From assembly GCF_000744815.1 (NCBI RefSeq), contig NZ_JQMQ01000005.1:168055-232054 (forward strand): a stretch of DNA of 64,000 bases. Direction: 5' to 3'. Shown here piece after piece: positions 25,838 through 35,723 of the stretch (its first letter is position 1; every line of letters starts with the position of its first letter). Position numbers and translations under genes: made by a program. The notes under the pieces were generated by a model. That model was given only the letters and a program-made list of their open reading frames with translations. It was not told the DNA's origin and did not search any database. Source of the DNA: Phaeacidiphilus oryzae TH49 (GTDB taxonomy: Bacteria; Actinomycetota; Actinomycetes; Streptomycetales; Streptomycetaceae).

Positions 25838-26773
25838 ATGAATCTGACCCTGCGTGAGCTGGAGGTCTTCGCGGCCGTCGGCAGAGCCGGCAGTTTCACC
25901 TCGGCGGCGGGGCGGCTGCGGGTCTCCCAGTCCGCGCTGAGCCGGACGGTCGCCGCGATCGAGCACCGGCTGCACGTCCGTCTGCTGGACCGCACCACCC
26001 GCACGGTCGCCCTCACTCCGGAGGGGCAGGAGGTGCTGGTGGTGGCCGAGCGGATCCTCGCCGCCCACCGGGCCGGGATGCACGAGATCGGCGAGTTCCT
26101 CGCCCAGGAGCACGGCACGGTCACCGTCGCCGCGCTGCCCTCGGTGGCGGCGGTGCTGCTGCCCAGCGTGGTCGCCGCCTTCCACGAGCGGTACCCGGGC
26201 GTCGAGGTGCGGATCCGGGACGGTTCGGCTGCCGCGGTGTCGCGCCGGCTCGCGCAGGGCGAGGCCGATCTGGCCATCACGGTGCCGCAGAGCCTGCCGC
26301 CGGACGTGCGGCACGAGCCACTGGTCCGGGACGAGTTCCTCGCCGCGCTGCCGCCCGGCCATCCGCTGGCCGAGCTGCCGTCGGTGACCTGGAGCCGGCT
26401 CGCCGAGGAGCGGTTCGTGGCGTTCGGCCGGGACTCCAGCCTGCGGATGCTCACCGACCTGGCCTTCACCGCCGCCGGCGTCTCGGCGGACGAGGTGGTC
26501 GAGGCCGGCAGTGAGGCGGGGAGTGTGGCCACGGTGGGCGGGATGGTGGCCGCCGGCCTGGGCGTCACCGCGCTTCCGGCCATGGTCGGCTTCCTCACCA
26601 GCTTCGCGGACCTCCGCTATCTGCCGGTCACCGAACCGGCCATCCACCGCCGCCTGGACATCGTCCGCCCGCTCCACGCGCAGCTCACCCCGGCCGCCGC
26701 GCGCTTCCTGAAGCTGCTCACCGAGCTCCGGACGACGGCCGGGCCGCCGGCTCCGGGAACCCACTGGGCCTGA
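25838..26773 (+). CDS. LysR family transcriptional regulator
   Basis: A 311-residue LysR protein. The N-terminal winged helix is textbook (LRELEVFAAVGRAGSFTSAA, RLRVSQSALSRTVAAIEHRL) and a periplasmic-binding-like effector domain follows (residues about 90-300) with EADLAITVPQSLPPDVRHEP. The gene is divergent from the carboxylesterase across 149 bp, the usual layout for LysR control of the neighbour. TATGCT lies 8 nt before the ATG with no ribosome site, suggesting a leaderless mRNA. The inducer is unknown but may be an ester product. Confidence 0.9.
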   Translation: MNLTLRELEVFAAVGRAGSFTSAAGRLRVSQSALSRTVAAIEHRLHVRLLDRTTRTVALTPEGQEVLVVAERILAAHRAGMHEIGEFLAQEHGTVTVAALPSVAAVLLPSVVAAFHERYPGVEVRIRDGSAAAVSRRLAQGEADLAITVPQSLPPDVRHEPLVRDEFLAALPPGHPLAELPSVTWSRLAEERFVAFGRDSSLRMLTDLAFTAAGVSADEVVEAGSEAGSVATVGGMVAAGLGVTALPAMVGFLTSFADLRYLPVTEPAIHRRLDIVRPLHAQLTPAAARFLKLLTELRTTAGPPAPGTHWA

Positions 26774-26789
26774 GCGGGGCGGAGCGGAC

Positions 26790-26835
26790 GTCAAGGTTGC
26801 CTTGACAGGCAGGAGACCGTCAAGGCAGCCTTGAC
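26790..26835 (+). promoter_or_regulatory. Two copies of the palindrome GTCAAGG-N3-CCTTGAC
   Basis: Perfect 7-bp arms occur twice, at 26790-26806 (spacer TTG) and 26819-26835 (spacer CAG), with centres 29 bp apart, about 2.8 helical turns. They lie between the LysR stop and the 72-residue gene (start 26877). The identical arms with different spacers point to a dimeric regulator bound at two sites. The second copy could also supply a TTGACA-like -35 (TTGACA at 26831-26836). Confidence 0.7.
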
Positions 26836-26876
26836 ATCACTCACCGAACCGGTCCTCACCCAGCGGAGCCCCACCC

Positions 26877-27095
26877 ATGTCCTACTGGCGCGTGATGCGC
26901 TGCCCCGACGGGCACCTCTTCGAGACGCCCTTCCTCCCGATGGTGTCCCTCAAGGCCGTCCGCACCCCCGGCGGCCGCTACCAGCGCTGCCCGGTGGACG
27001 GGCGCTGGCGCCTGATGGACCTCCAGATCACCTCGGAGCTGAGCCCGGAGCAGCGGGCGGAGGCCCGCCGGCACCGCACCACCCCGATCCCCTGA
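26877..27095 (+). CDS. 72-residue protein with Cys-His/Cys motifs, unknown function
   Basis: A short basic protein: MSYWRVMRCPDGHLFETPF, then VSLKAVRTPGGRYQRCPVDG and a charged helical tail LSPEQRAEARRHR. The pairs RCPDGH and RCPVDG resemble a degenerate zinc-knuckle, but only two Cys and one nearby His are present. I recall similar small proteins in other streptomycetes with no assigned role. CGGAG lies 8 nt before the ATG. The two GTCAAGG-N3-CCTTGAC palindromes just upstream suggest tight control by a dimeric regulator, perhaps in response to metal, thiol or drug stress. Confidence 0.7.
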   Translation: MSYWRVMRCPDGHLFETPFLPMVSLKAVRTPGGRYQRCPVDGRWRLMDLQITSELSPEQRAEARRHRTTPIP

Positions 27096-27171
27096 GCCCA
27101 TACGCCCTGACCAGCGGGAAGGCGGCGAAATCGGGTTGAGGCCGAGCGGTCGGCGCCCCTAGCCTCCCACC

Positions 27172-27519
27172 ATGTCCACCCGTACCTTCCGGATCACCGT
27201 GCGCGGCGCCTTCGAGGGCCTGACCGCCGGGCAGCGCGCCGAACTCCAGGCGGACGCCGACGAGCACAGCTACCTCTTCGCCGCCTACACCCCCGAGGGC
27301 CACCTCAGCTACGACATCGCGGCCCGCCCGGCGTTCACCTTCCGCTACCTGGACAGCGGGGAGGACGAGGAGGACATCCTCCTCGCCACCGAACGCGCCG
27401 AGGAGGCCGCCCGCGCCTGGCTCGACGAGCGCGGCTACGGCTACAAGGGCCTTCGCAGCCAGGCCGAGGACCGCACCGCTCCCCCGCTGGGCAAGCGCGG
27501 CCGCCGCTCGCAGGGCTGA
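27172..27519 (+). CDS. DUF6204-like small protein
   Basis: A 115-residue protein with an alternating alpha/beta pattern: RTFRITVRGAFEGLTAGQRA, a His-containing loop, GHLSYDIAARPAFTFRYL and the helix ATERAEEAARAWLDERGYGY, ending in a basic tail. Length and motifs match, as far as I recall, the DUF6204 family of Streptomyces, which has no known function. TTGAGG-N18-TAGCCT lies just upstream, with the -10 only 6 nt before the ATG, so the mRNA is probably leaderless. It is convergent with the APC permease gene. Confidence 0.7.
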   Translation: MSTRTFRITVRGAFEGLTAGQRAELQADADEHSYLFAAYTPEGHLSYDIAARPAFTFRYLDSGEDEEDILLATERAEEAARAWLDERGYGYKGLRSQAEDRTAPPLGKRGRRSQG

Positions 27520-27563
27520 CGGATCCGAGCGGGGCCGCCGCGCCGCCGCCGGGGCCGGGGCGC

Positions 27564-28955
27564 TCAGCCCCGCTCCGGCTCCAGCGCCTCCTCGGCCAGC
27601 TCGCGGGTGGCCTCGCGGCGGGCCTTCAGCCAGACGAAGACCGCGATGCCCAGGAAGAGGAAGATGCAGCCCTGGTAGACCGCCGAGTAGCCGGCGCCCG
27701 CCATCAGCCACATCGAGAAGGCGAAGGACAGCACGGCGACCAGCAGGTCGCGCACCAGCCGGCCGGTCCGCACCCGCTCCCGGGCGCCCTTCAGCAGCCA
27801 GTACACCTGCGAGGCGGCGGAGAGGACGTACGGCACGGTGCCGGTGAAGGTGGTGATCAGCACCAGGTCGGCGAAGGCCGTGTTGGTCCCGCCGGCGTAG
27901 TCGACCAGGATCAGCAGGCTGCCCAGCACGCAGGAGGCGATCACCCCGAAGACCGGCGTCCCGCCCCGGCCCTCGCGGACGAAGGCGGTCGGGAAGAGCC
28001 CGTCCCGGGCCGCCGCGTAGGGCATCTGAGCGCTCATCAGCACCCAGCCGTTCAGCGCGCCGAGGCTGGAGACCAGCGCCGCCACCGCGATCAGCACCCC
28101 GCCGCCGCTGCCCAGCATCGCGTCCACCGCCAGCGAGAACGGCGCGTCCGCGCCGACCAGCCGGTCGTGCGGGACGGTGCCGAACACCGACAGTGTTCCC
28201 AGCAGGTAGACCACCGCGGCCACCAGCGTGCCGAGCACACTGGCCCGCCCGACGTTGCGGCCGGGATCGCGGACCTCGCCGGCCGACACCGCCGCCGACT
28301 CCACCCCGAGATAGCTGTAGAGCAGCAGTGCCGAGGCCGCACTGACCGCCCCGATCGGGTCTCCGCCGTGGGCGTTGAAGGGCCCGAAGTTCTCCGGCCT
28401 GATGAAGAACAGCCCGCCGATCGCCACCAGCAGCAGCGGCACCAGCTTGAGCACGGTGGAGACCACCTGCACCAGGCCCACCCAGCGGGTGCCGAGGAGG
28501 TTGGGGACGGCCGGCAGCCACAGCACCGCCATCGCCAGCAGCGCCTCCGGCACCCGCCCGTGCACCGGCATCAGCACGGTGAGATAGCCGACCGCGGCCA
28601 CCGCCAGCGCCGCGTTGCTGACCCAGGTCATCATCCAGTACGACCACGCCGAGAGGAATCCGGCGAAGTCGCCGAAGGCGTCCCGGGGGTAGACGTACAG
28701 CCCGCCGGTGACCGGGGCGCGCTGGGCCAGCCGGCCGAAGAGGAGGGCCAGCAGCACCGCGCCGACGCTGAGCACCCCGAACGCCACCAGGCTGATCGTG
28801 CCGTAGGGGGCGACGCTGGCCGGCAGCGCGAAGATTCCGCCGCCGATGATGTTGCCGGCGACCAGGGCCGTCGCGGTGGCGAGGCCGAAGCTGCGCCGAT
28901 GCGGTGCGGGGGTCGCCCCGTCGGGTTCGCCGGGGACGGCCTCAGCCTCCGTCAT
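27564..28955 (-). CDS. APC family amino-acid/polyamine permease
   Basis: A 463-residue permease with 12 transmembrane helices. The first contains the unwound substrate-binding segment GNIIGGGIFALPASVAPYG; ALLLYSYLGVESAAVSAGEV is the conserved sixth helix. Overall it resembles arginine/agmatine or ornithine antiporters (ArcD/AdiC group), though the exchanged substrates cannot be fixed. I chose ATG 28955, with GGAG 7 nt upstream, rather than the open frame to 29036. Both termini are acidic and cytoplasmic. No decarboxylase gene is adjacent; the PLP decarboxylase is 11 kb away. Confidence 0.88.
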   Translation of the reverse strand: MTEAEAVPGEPDGATPAPHRRSFGLATATALVAGNIIGGGIFALPASVAPYGTISLVAFGVLSVGAVLLALLFGRLAQRAPVTGGLYVYPRDAFGDFAGFLSAWSYWMMTWVSNAALAVAAVGYLTVLMPVHGRVPEALLAMAVLWLPAVPNLLGTRWVGLVQVVSTVLKLVPLLLVAIGGLFFIRPENFGPFNAHGGDPIGAVSAASALLLYSYLGVESAAVSAGEVRDPGRNVGRASVLGTLVAAVVYLLGTLSVFGTVPHDRLVGADAPFSLAVDAMLGSGGGVLIAVAALVSSLGALNGWVLMSAQMPYAAARDGLFPTAFVREGRGGTPVFGVIASCVLGSLLILVDYAGGTNTAFADLVLITTFTGTVPYVLSAASQVYWLLKGARERVRTGRLVRDLLVAVLSFAFSMWLMAGAGYSAVYQGCIFLFLGIAVFVWLKARREATRELAEEALEPERG

Positions 28956-29080
28956 GCGGTCACTCCTGCACTGGACACGTCCGCTTGGCGCGGATTGACG
29001 CGGATCACCTGGTTCGGCCCCATCCGGGGCGATCACCCATTATGAGGCCCCGGAGTGAATGCTCCCGGACGCCGCTCCGC

Positions 29081-32000
29081 TCATCCCTCCGCGGCCGCCA
29101 CCTCCAGCGGCACGGTCACCGCATAGTGCACCGAGCCGTACGCGGCCACCCGGACCAGCGCCCAGATCCGGGTCCCGGGCCGGGCGGTGGGCGGGGCCGC
29201 GACCGTCCAGCGGAGCTCCGCGGGAGCCTCCGGGCCGGCCTCGAACCCCTGCGTCCACGGGCCGACCAGCAGGTCCGCGCCGGGGCCCCAGGTGCCGAAG
29301 GGGCTGCACAGCTGGGCCTCACCGTGGACCGGGGAGCCGGTCGGGACGGTGATCCGCAGCCGGAACGAGCCGCGGCCGCCTGGGGCGACCCGCAGCGGCC
29401 CGGACCCCGTCCCCGCGCCCTCCACCAGGAACGGCGCCCCCGCCGTGTTCGCACCGAACCCCAGCACGTCCTCCAGCGTCTGGCCGAGCGGATCGCCGAT
29501 CCGCGCCGCCAGGTGGTAGGGGCCGCCGGGCCGGGTGACGCCCACCCGCAGCGCGAACTCGGCGTGGCCGCCGGGCGGAAGGTCGAAGCCGAGCGGGGCG
29601 GCGTCCCGGTCGAGGAGCTCAAGCCCGTCCGGCACGGCGAGCTCGACCGTGCCGGCGGCGGGCTCGGCGGAGGCCGCGACCGTCAGCCGTACCGCGTGCA
29701 CCCGGCCGTCGCCCGCGTCCCCTCCGCCCTCGGCATGCGAGAGGTGGACGCCCACCGGGAGGTTGCCCAGCGGCGCCGGGCCCCGGTTGTGCAGCCAGTA
29801 GCGGGTCGGCACGGGCTGGACCGGCTCGACGGCCGGCCCCAGCGCCGCCGGCCGCGCCCCGGTCGCAGCGCCCCGGCCGGGGTCAGCGCGACCGTGGCCA
29901 CCTCGGCCGGTCCGAGCGGCAGTTCGGCGCCGCCCTCCCGGTCCACGGTCAGCTCCTCCCGCCGCTCCTCCTCCAGCAGATCGGTCCTGGCCGCCGCGGC
30001 GATCCCCGGCCGCAGCCGGAGCCGGGCGCGGACCGGCTGCCCGGTGGACTCGTAGACCCGGGCGGTGAGTTCCACGGGGTCCGCCGCCCCCGGGTCCTCC
30101 TCCGCGGTGCGCCCGGTGGCGTACGGATTGCCGCGCGCCTTGAGGGCGCTGAGCACCGCGCTCTCCGGCTCGACCGAGGCCAGGCTCGCCACCGGCGGCA
30201 GTCCGCCGCCGCCCGCCGGCTCCACCGCACGGGCGATCAGCCGGTGGTTGTACTCCTGCCCGGCCCGCACGAAGCCGGCCGCCCGCCAGTCCGGGCCGCC
30301 CGCGACCAGGGCGTACTCGAAGGTGTGCGACCAGTGCTGGAGCTGGAATCCGCTGCCGTCCGGCGCGGTCCGCCGCTCCCCGTCCAGCCACACCCCGCTC
30401 GGCCAGGAGGTGCAGGAGCGCATCAGGCTGAGGCAGAGGGTGCCGTCCACCTCCGCGACGTGGCTCGGCGTCCCCCGGTTGAGCAGCGCCACCGACGCCC
30501 CGGCGAAGGGCTCCCGGCTGCCGGGCAGCTCGCCCTGGCGGACCTCGATCACCGCGTCCGCCAGGTCGGCGCAGAGCCGTTCCACCGGGTCGGCCACGAT
30601 CAGCAGCGGCAGGTCCCGGACTCCGGTCTGCTCGGCGTCCGGCTGCCAGCCGTCCCGCTGGGGGCGCCCGGCGGCCACGAACACCCGGCCGTTCTCGGCC
30701 AGCGCCTTGGTGTACGCCGGGTCGAGGTCGCGCAGGACGGCGGCGGTGTAGCCGCTGCGCTCCGGCCCGCCCAGGGCGATCCGCAGGTCGGGGAGGTTGG
30801 AGTCGAGATCGGGGGCGCCGTAGCGGGGACCGTCCGGGAGGGTGCCGGTGGCCGTGACGCCCTGCGCGGCAAGCGCCGCCAGCAGGGCCCGGACCTCCGC
30901 GGAGGCGTCGTCGCCGGTCTCGGCGTCGCCGTCCGGGTGGACCACCTCGGCGACGCCCACCGCGTGCTCCTCGACCACCCGGTCCGGGCGGTGGAGGGCG
31001 ATCCGGACGGTGGCGCCGAGCCCGGCCCAGGTGTGCGCGGGGTTGTCCAGCGTCCAGGGATGCGGCCCGGAGTCGGCGTCCGGGAAGCCGAAGGGCCGGC
31101 CGATGGCCGCGTATCCGACCTCGTGCACCGGCTTGGCGCCGGGCAGGTCGAGGCCGAAGCGAACGCGGAGCAGCCGGTCGGAGCCGATCGAGCCGTCGAC
31201 GTGGGTGCGGAAGTCGATCTGCTCGGCCCCGGCCCGCAGGGTCACCTCCTGGGTGACGTCCAGTCCGGCCAGGCGGACCGTCGAGAGCACCCGCCGGCCC
31301 AGCGCCGACTCCTCCGCCCGGACCTCGCCGACCAGCTCGCCGTCGGTGCCGCCGCGCAGTCCCGGACCCTTGGGCAGCAGATGCCAGGGCCCCTCGCCCC
31401 ACCGCGGGTGCCCGGCGTACTCCTCCTGGAGGGTGAGCTCGGCGCCCAGCGCGTCCGGGCGCAGCAGCTCGCGGCCGGAACGGAGGTCGCGGATCGAGCT
31501 CAGCGCGCCCCCGCGGACCGGATCGGCCTGCACCAGGAAGCGCTCGTTGCCCGCGGCCGCGCCCTCCACCCGCCGCCAGGGTTCGGGCAGGGTGTCCGCG
31601 TCCACCACCCGGTAGAGCCGGTATCCCAGGGCGGGGACCTCGCGGGCGGTCCAGCGCAGGGTGGTCTCGGCCAGGCTGCCGTCCGGATGGCGCCGGGTCG
31701 CCTCGCTCACGGCCGGTACCGGCACCCCGTCGTGGGTGAGGACGGCCGCACCGCGCGCTCCGCCGGCCGCGGCCCGGCGGAGGGTCAGCAGGACCTCTCC
31801 GTCCCGCGCCCAGGAGAGGGTGTTGAAGGCCAGTACGGGCCTCCCTCCGGGCGGGCCGCCGTCCCCGGTGTCCACCAGCGCCGCCAGTAGGTCGGCCGCC
31901 GCCGTCCGCACCTCCTCGCCCAGCTCGTACGCCTCCCGCCAGCCGGCCAGCAGGTCGAGGTAGACCTGGTCGGACTCGCTGCCGGTGACGGCGTCGTGGT

Positions 32001-33432
32001 GGGCCCCGTAGGCCAGCAGCCGCCAGGCCTTGTCCAGGGCGGCGTGCGGATAGCGGCCGCCGGTGAGGGTGGCCAGCGCGGCCAGCCGCTCGGCGTCCAG
32101 GACGGCGGTCTCGGCCGCCCGCTGGGCCTGCTTGGTGTCGGTGTAGGAGACGTCCTTGCCGGTGTAGACCGGGTTCATGTCCCGGGTCTGCGGCCGGAAC
32201 GGGCGGTCGCCGCGCTCCTCGCGGACGGCGTCCAGGTACTCGCGCGGCAGCGCGACCCGGAACCGCGGCCACACGTACCGCTCGGCCCAGCCCCGGTGGA
32301 TCCCGGTGGACCAGCGGGAGGGCACCACATGGTCGCCGCCGACCGGCAGCATGAGGTTCCGGGTGGCCGCGGCCGGCTTGAGCTGGGCGTACTGCAGATA
32401 CGCCTGCTCCATCGCCTCGTCGAGGGTCCCGGCCTGCTGCTCGATGGCCCAGCCGGCCGAGTAGTGGTTGGGCATGTAGCTAGTCAGCAGGCCGCGGCCG
32501 CTGGGCGAGATCCACTCGAACTCGGCCGGGAACTGCATCCGCGCGTTGTCCCCGACGTGGGTGCGCGGCCCCCACTGGTGGAAGGGGCCGCGGGCCCAGG
32601 AGGAGGCGGTCAGCCCGGCGTCGGCCATCAGCCCCGGATAGGCGGGGTCGTGGCCGAACACGTCCAGCATCCAGCCGGTGCGCGGGTCCCCGCCGAGCAC
32701 CTCGCGCTGGTAGCCGACGCCCAGGACGGCGTTGCGGGCGGTGGACTCGGGGTGGGTCAGGTTGGTGTTGGGCTCGTTGTAGGTCCCGCCGACCAGCTCC
32801 ACCCGCCCCTCGCGGAGGAAGCGGGCCAGATCGGCCCGGTCCTCGGGGCGGGCGTCCCAGTACGGCTTCAGATAGTCCAGCTCGGCCAGCACGAACTTGT
32901 AGTCCGGATCGTGCCGGGCCGCGTCCAGATGGGCCCGCACCAGGTCGAAGGCGGTACGGACGATCTCCTTCGGCCGGCGCTCCTCGGCCGCCGGGATGTC
33001 GTACCAGGTGGCGGTGAAGGCGGCCTGGGTGGCCCACCAGACGGGGTCGTAGTGGAAGTGCGAGACCAGGAACATGGTCCAGCCGGGGACGGCCGCGGTG
33101 ATCCGCTCCTCGGCCTGCGCCGCCCGCTGCCCCTCCGCGGTCTCCGCGATCACCGTCACCGGGCGGGTCGCGCCCTCCAGCACCGGCGCGGCGAGCTCCA
33201 CGCCGACCTCCGCGGTGCGCTCCTCCCCCGGCGCCGGCGCCGGGACCTCGGCGGGCTCGGGGGTGCGGACCGCGGGGCCCTCGATCCGCAGCCGTACCGG
33301 CTCGCCCACCCGCTGCCCGGGCCCGCCGCCGTCGCCCGCCGGGCCGCCTGTCAGGGTCACCCTGACGACCTGGCGCGGAGCGGCGGCGGTGCCGACGAAG
33401 AGATCGGTGGCCTCGATGGCGGTGATGCGCAT
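29081..33432 (-). pseudogene. GH38-type alpha-mannosidase with C-terminal NEW3-like domains, one frameshift
   Basis: About 1450 residues if repaired. After an N-terminal beta domain (residues 1-120) comes the GH38 catalytic domain with the zinc-site motif SHFHYDPVWW, the nucleophile Asp in GWMLDVFGHDPAYP and a three-helix bundle; central and C-terminal beta domains follow, ending in a NEW3-like Ig fold (RYWLHNRGPAPLGNLPVGVH). The frame breaks near 29871-29874, where a CCCC run lacks one base; as read the protein stops at 29683 and loses about 260 residues. No signal peptide is visible, so it would act on mannosides in the cytoplasm. ATG 33432 is the natural start. Confidence 0.82.
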
Positions 33433-33662
33433 GCGGCTCCAGACGTGCCGAGGTGGTCCGAACGAGCGGGAACAACCGGCCCGGACCTGGCGCTCCTCAT
33501 CCTGTACGGGCGCTGAAAGACCGTCAAGAATCCGCGGATCGGGTCGCCCGCCCGGCACGGCGTCCCCGGCGACCCCCGATTTCCCAGCCGACTCATACCC
33601 GTGCAGCCTGTTGTTCCGGGCCCCGGGGAGTCACCATGGATGCGAGGAACGGAGGTCCTACG

Positions 33663-34565
33663 GTGAAGACCCGATTCCAGCCGGACCGCAAGCTGAGCGT
33701 GCGGATGGGCACGACCCTGTTTCTGCTCGGCCTGCTCTACGTGGGTTTCGCCGCCGCCCTGATCGTGCTGCTCAAGTCGGTGGCCGCGGTCGTGGTGATC
33801 CTCGGTGCCCTGCTCTTCGCCCAGTTCTGGTTCTCGGACCGGGTCGCCCTCTTCGCCATGAAGGCCCGCGAGGTGACGCCCGAGGAGGAACCGGACCTCC
33901 ACGCGCTGATCGACCGGCTGTGCGCGACCGCCGACATGCCCAAGCCCAAGGTCGCCATCTCCGAGCTCGGCCTGCCCAACGCCTTCGCCACCGGCCGCAA
34001 CGCCGAGCACTCGGTGATCTGCGTGACCAGGGGCCTGATCCGGCGACTCGACGACGAGGAGCTCAAGGGCGTGCTGGCGCACGAGCTCTCGCATGTGGCG
34101 CACCGCGACGTCGCGGTGATCACCATCGCCTCGTTCCTGGGCGTGCTGGCCGGCCTGCTGGTCCGGGTCACCATGTACAGCAGCATGTTCGGCGGCCGGG
34201 GCCGCAAGGACCAGAACACGATGATGATCCTGCTGGCGGTGATGGCGGTCTCGATCGCGGTCTACTCGCTGAGCTTCGTGCTGATCCGGGCCCTCTCCCG
34301 GTACCGCGAGCTGGCCGCGGACCGCTCGGCGGCGCTGCTCACCGCGAAGCCGTCGGCGCTGGCCTCCGCGCTGACCAAGCTCTCCAGCGACATCTCCCGG
34401 ATCCCCAGCGAGGACCTCCGCACCGCCGGGGCGTTCAACGCCTTCTTCTTCACCCCGGCCGCGGCCGAGCGCGGCGCCTCCGGCGGCGGGCTCTTCTCCA
34501 CCCACCCCTCGCTGGAGAAGCGGCTGGAACAACTCGCCCGGATCTCGCGGGAACTGGGCGAATGA
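33663..34565 (+). CDS. htpX: HtpX-like M48 zinc metalloprotease
   Basis: A 300-residue membrane protease. Two N-terminal helices (TTLFLLGLLYVGFAAALIVLL and the next) precede the zinc motif LAHELSHVAHRD (HExxH); two more helices follow, then the third zinc ligand Glu in YRELAADRSAALL. HtpX degrades misfolded membrane proteins at the cytoplasmic face. I chose GTG 33663, 7 nt after GGAGG, over ATG 33636, because family members begin close to the KTRFQPDRKLS segment. lgt follows 93 bp downstream on the same strand. Confidence 0.9.
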   Translation: MKTRFQPDRKLSVRMGTTLFLLGLLYVGFAAALIVLLKSVAAVVVILGALLFAQFWFSDRVALFAMKAREVTPEEEPDLHALIDRLCATADMPKPKVAISELGLPNAFATGRNAEHSVICVTRGLIRRLDDEELKGVLAHELSHVAHRDVAVITIASFLGVLAGLLVRVTMYSSMFGGRGRKDQNTMMILLAVMAVSIAVYSLSFVLIRALSRYRELAADRSAALLTAKPSALASALTKLSSDISRIPSEDLRTAGAFNAFFFTPAAAERGASGGGLFSTHPSLEKRLEQLARISRELGE

Positions 34566-34658
34566 CCCGGCGCTGAGCGGAGGCGGACGCGCGGTACTGT
34601 GGAGCCCCTCGCGGCGGAGGGCCCGCCGTGATCAGCGCCCGGATGGATGGCAGCTCGG

Positions 34659-35534
34659 ATGGAATTGGCCTACCTCCCCAGCCCGTCGCAGGGCGTGTGG
34701 CACGTCGGGCCGGTCCCGATCCGCGCCTACGCGCTGTGCATCATCGCCGGGATCGTGGTGGCGGTCTGGCTCACCCAGCGGCGCTGGGCGGCACGCGGCG
34801 GCAACCGCGAGGACGTCTTCGACATCGCCCTGTGGGCGGTGCCGTTCGGCATCGTCGGAGGCCGGCTCTACCACGTCATCACCGATCCCGAGCTGTACTT
34901 CACCCGCGGTGAGCAGCCGATCCGGGCGCTGTACATCTGGGACGGCGGCCTCGGCATCTGGGGCGCGGTGGCGCTGGGCGCGGTCGGCGCCTGGATCGGC
35001 TGCCGCCGCAAGAACATCCGGCTCTCCGCGTTCGCGGACGCGCTGGCGCCGGGCCTGATCCTGGCCCAGGCGATCGGCCGCTGGGGGAACTACTTCAACC
35101 AGGAGCTGTACGGCGACCCGACGAAGCTGCCGTGGGGCCTGGAGATCCACAAGGCCATGCCGGACGGCACCGTCGTCCACGGGGTCTTCCAGCCGACCTT
35201 CCTCTACGAGTCGCTGTGGGACGCGGCGGCGTGCGTCGCGCTGCTGCTGATCGACCGCAGGTTCCGGCTCCACTCGGCCCGGCTCTTCGCGCTGTACGCG
35301 GCGATCTACACGGCCGGGCGGGGGTGGATCGAGGCCCTCCGCAGCGACCACGCCAACCACTTCCTCGGCCTCCGGCTGAACGACTGGACCTCGCTGGTCG
35401 TCTTCCTCGCCGCGATCGCCTTCTTCCTGGCCACCCGCAAGCGCCCGGTGCCGGAACACGGCCTCCGGCTCCGCGCGCCCTCGGAGCCGGACCCCGAGCC
35501 GCAGCAGGCGACCGCGGCCGCGCCGAGCTCCTGA
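34659..35534 (+). CDS. lgt: Prolipoprotein diacylglyceryl transferase
   Basis: A 291-residue enzyme with seven transmembrane helices that transfers diacylglycerol from phosphatidylglycerol to the lipobox Cys. The Lgt signature is present as GLILAQAIGRWGNYFNQELYG, with the essential Arg and Asn; IVGGRLYHVI and the HS-rich second half also fit. Start ATG 34659 (MELAYLPSPSQG) matches the usual length. The main streptomycete lgt is next to the trp genes; this one follows htpX and ends in a terminator, so it may be the second copy. The acidic Pro/Glu tail is typical for actinobacteria. Confidence 0.92.
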   Translation: MELAYLPSPSQGVWHVGPVPIRAYALCIIAGIVVAVWLTQRRWAARGGNREDVFDIALWAVPFGIVGGRLYHVITDPELYFTRGEQPIRALYIWDGGLGIWGAVALGAVGAWIGCRRKNIRLSAFADALAPGLILAQAIGRWGNYFNQELYGDPTKLPWGLEIHKAMPDGTVVHGVFQPTFLYESLWDAAACVALLLIDRRFRLHSARLFALYAAIYTAGRGWIEALRSDHANHFLGLRLNDWTSLVVFLAAIAFFLATRKRPVPEHGLRLRAPSEPDPEPQQATAAAPSS

Positions 35535-35553
35535 CCCCTCAGCGGCAATACGG

Positions 35554-35601
35554 CACGTGGCAGCGGCCACCGGGCTCCCACCCGGTGGCCGCTGCCATGT
35601 G
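35554..35601 (+). terminator. Long hairpin terminator after lgt
   Basis: Arms of 21 bp (35554-35574, 35581-35601) with one mismatched pair and a 6-nt loop, starting 20 bp after the lgt stop. It separates lgt from the muramidase gene. Confidence 0.85.
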
Positions 35602-35723
35602 TGGCGCCGTCGCCCGACGCACTCTTGTGATCACGCGTTGAATCGTCGCACTCTGAACACCGCACCCCAACGCGCCTCTCACCCCTCGTCCACCCCACGG
35701 GTGGCCACCCAACGGAGGAACTC

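Noticed and set aside
35640..35723. A c-di-AMP riboswitch before the GH25 gene
   Set aside because: Only about 120 bp remain after the lgt terminator and none of the ydaO landmarks are present.
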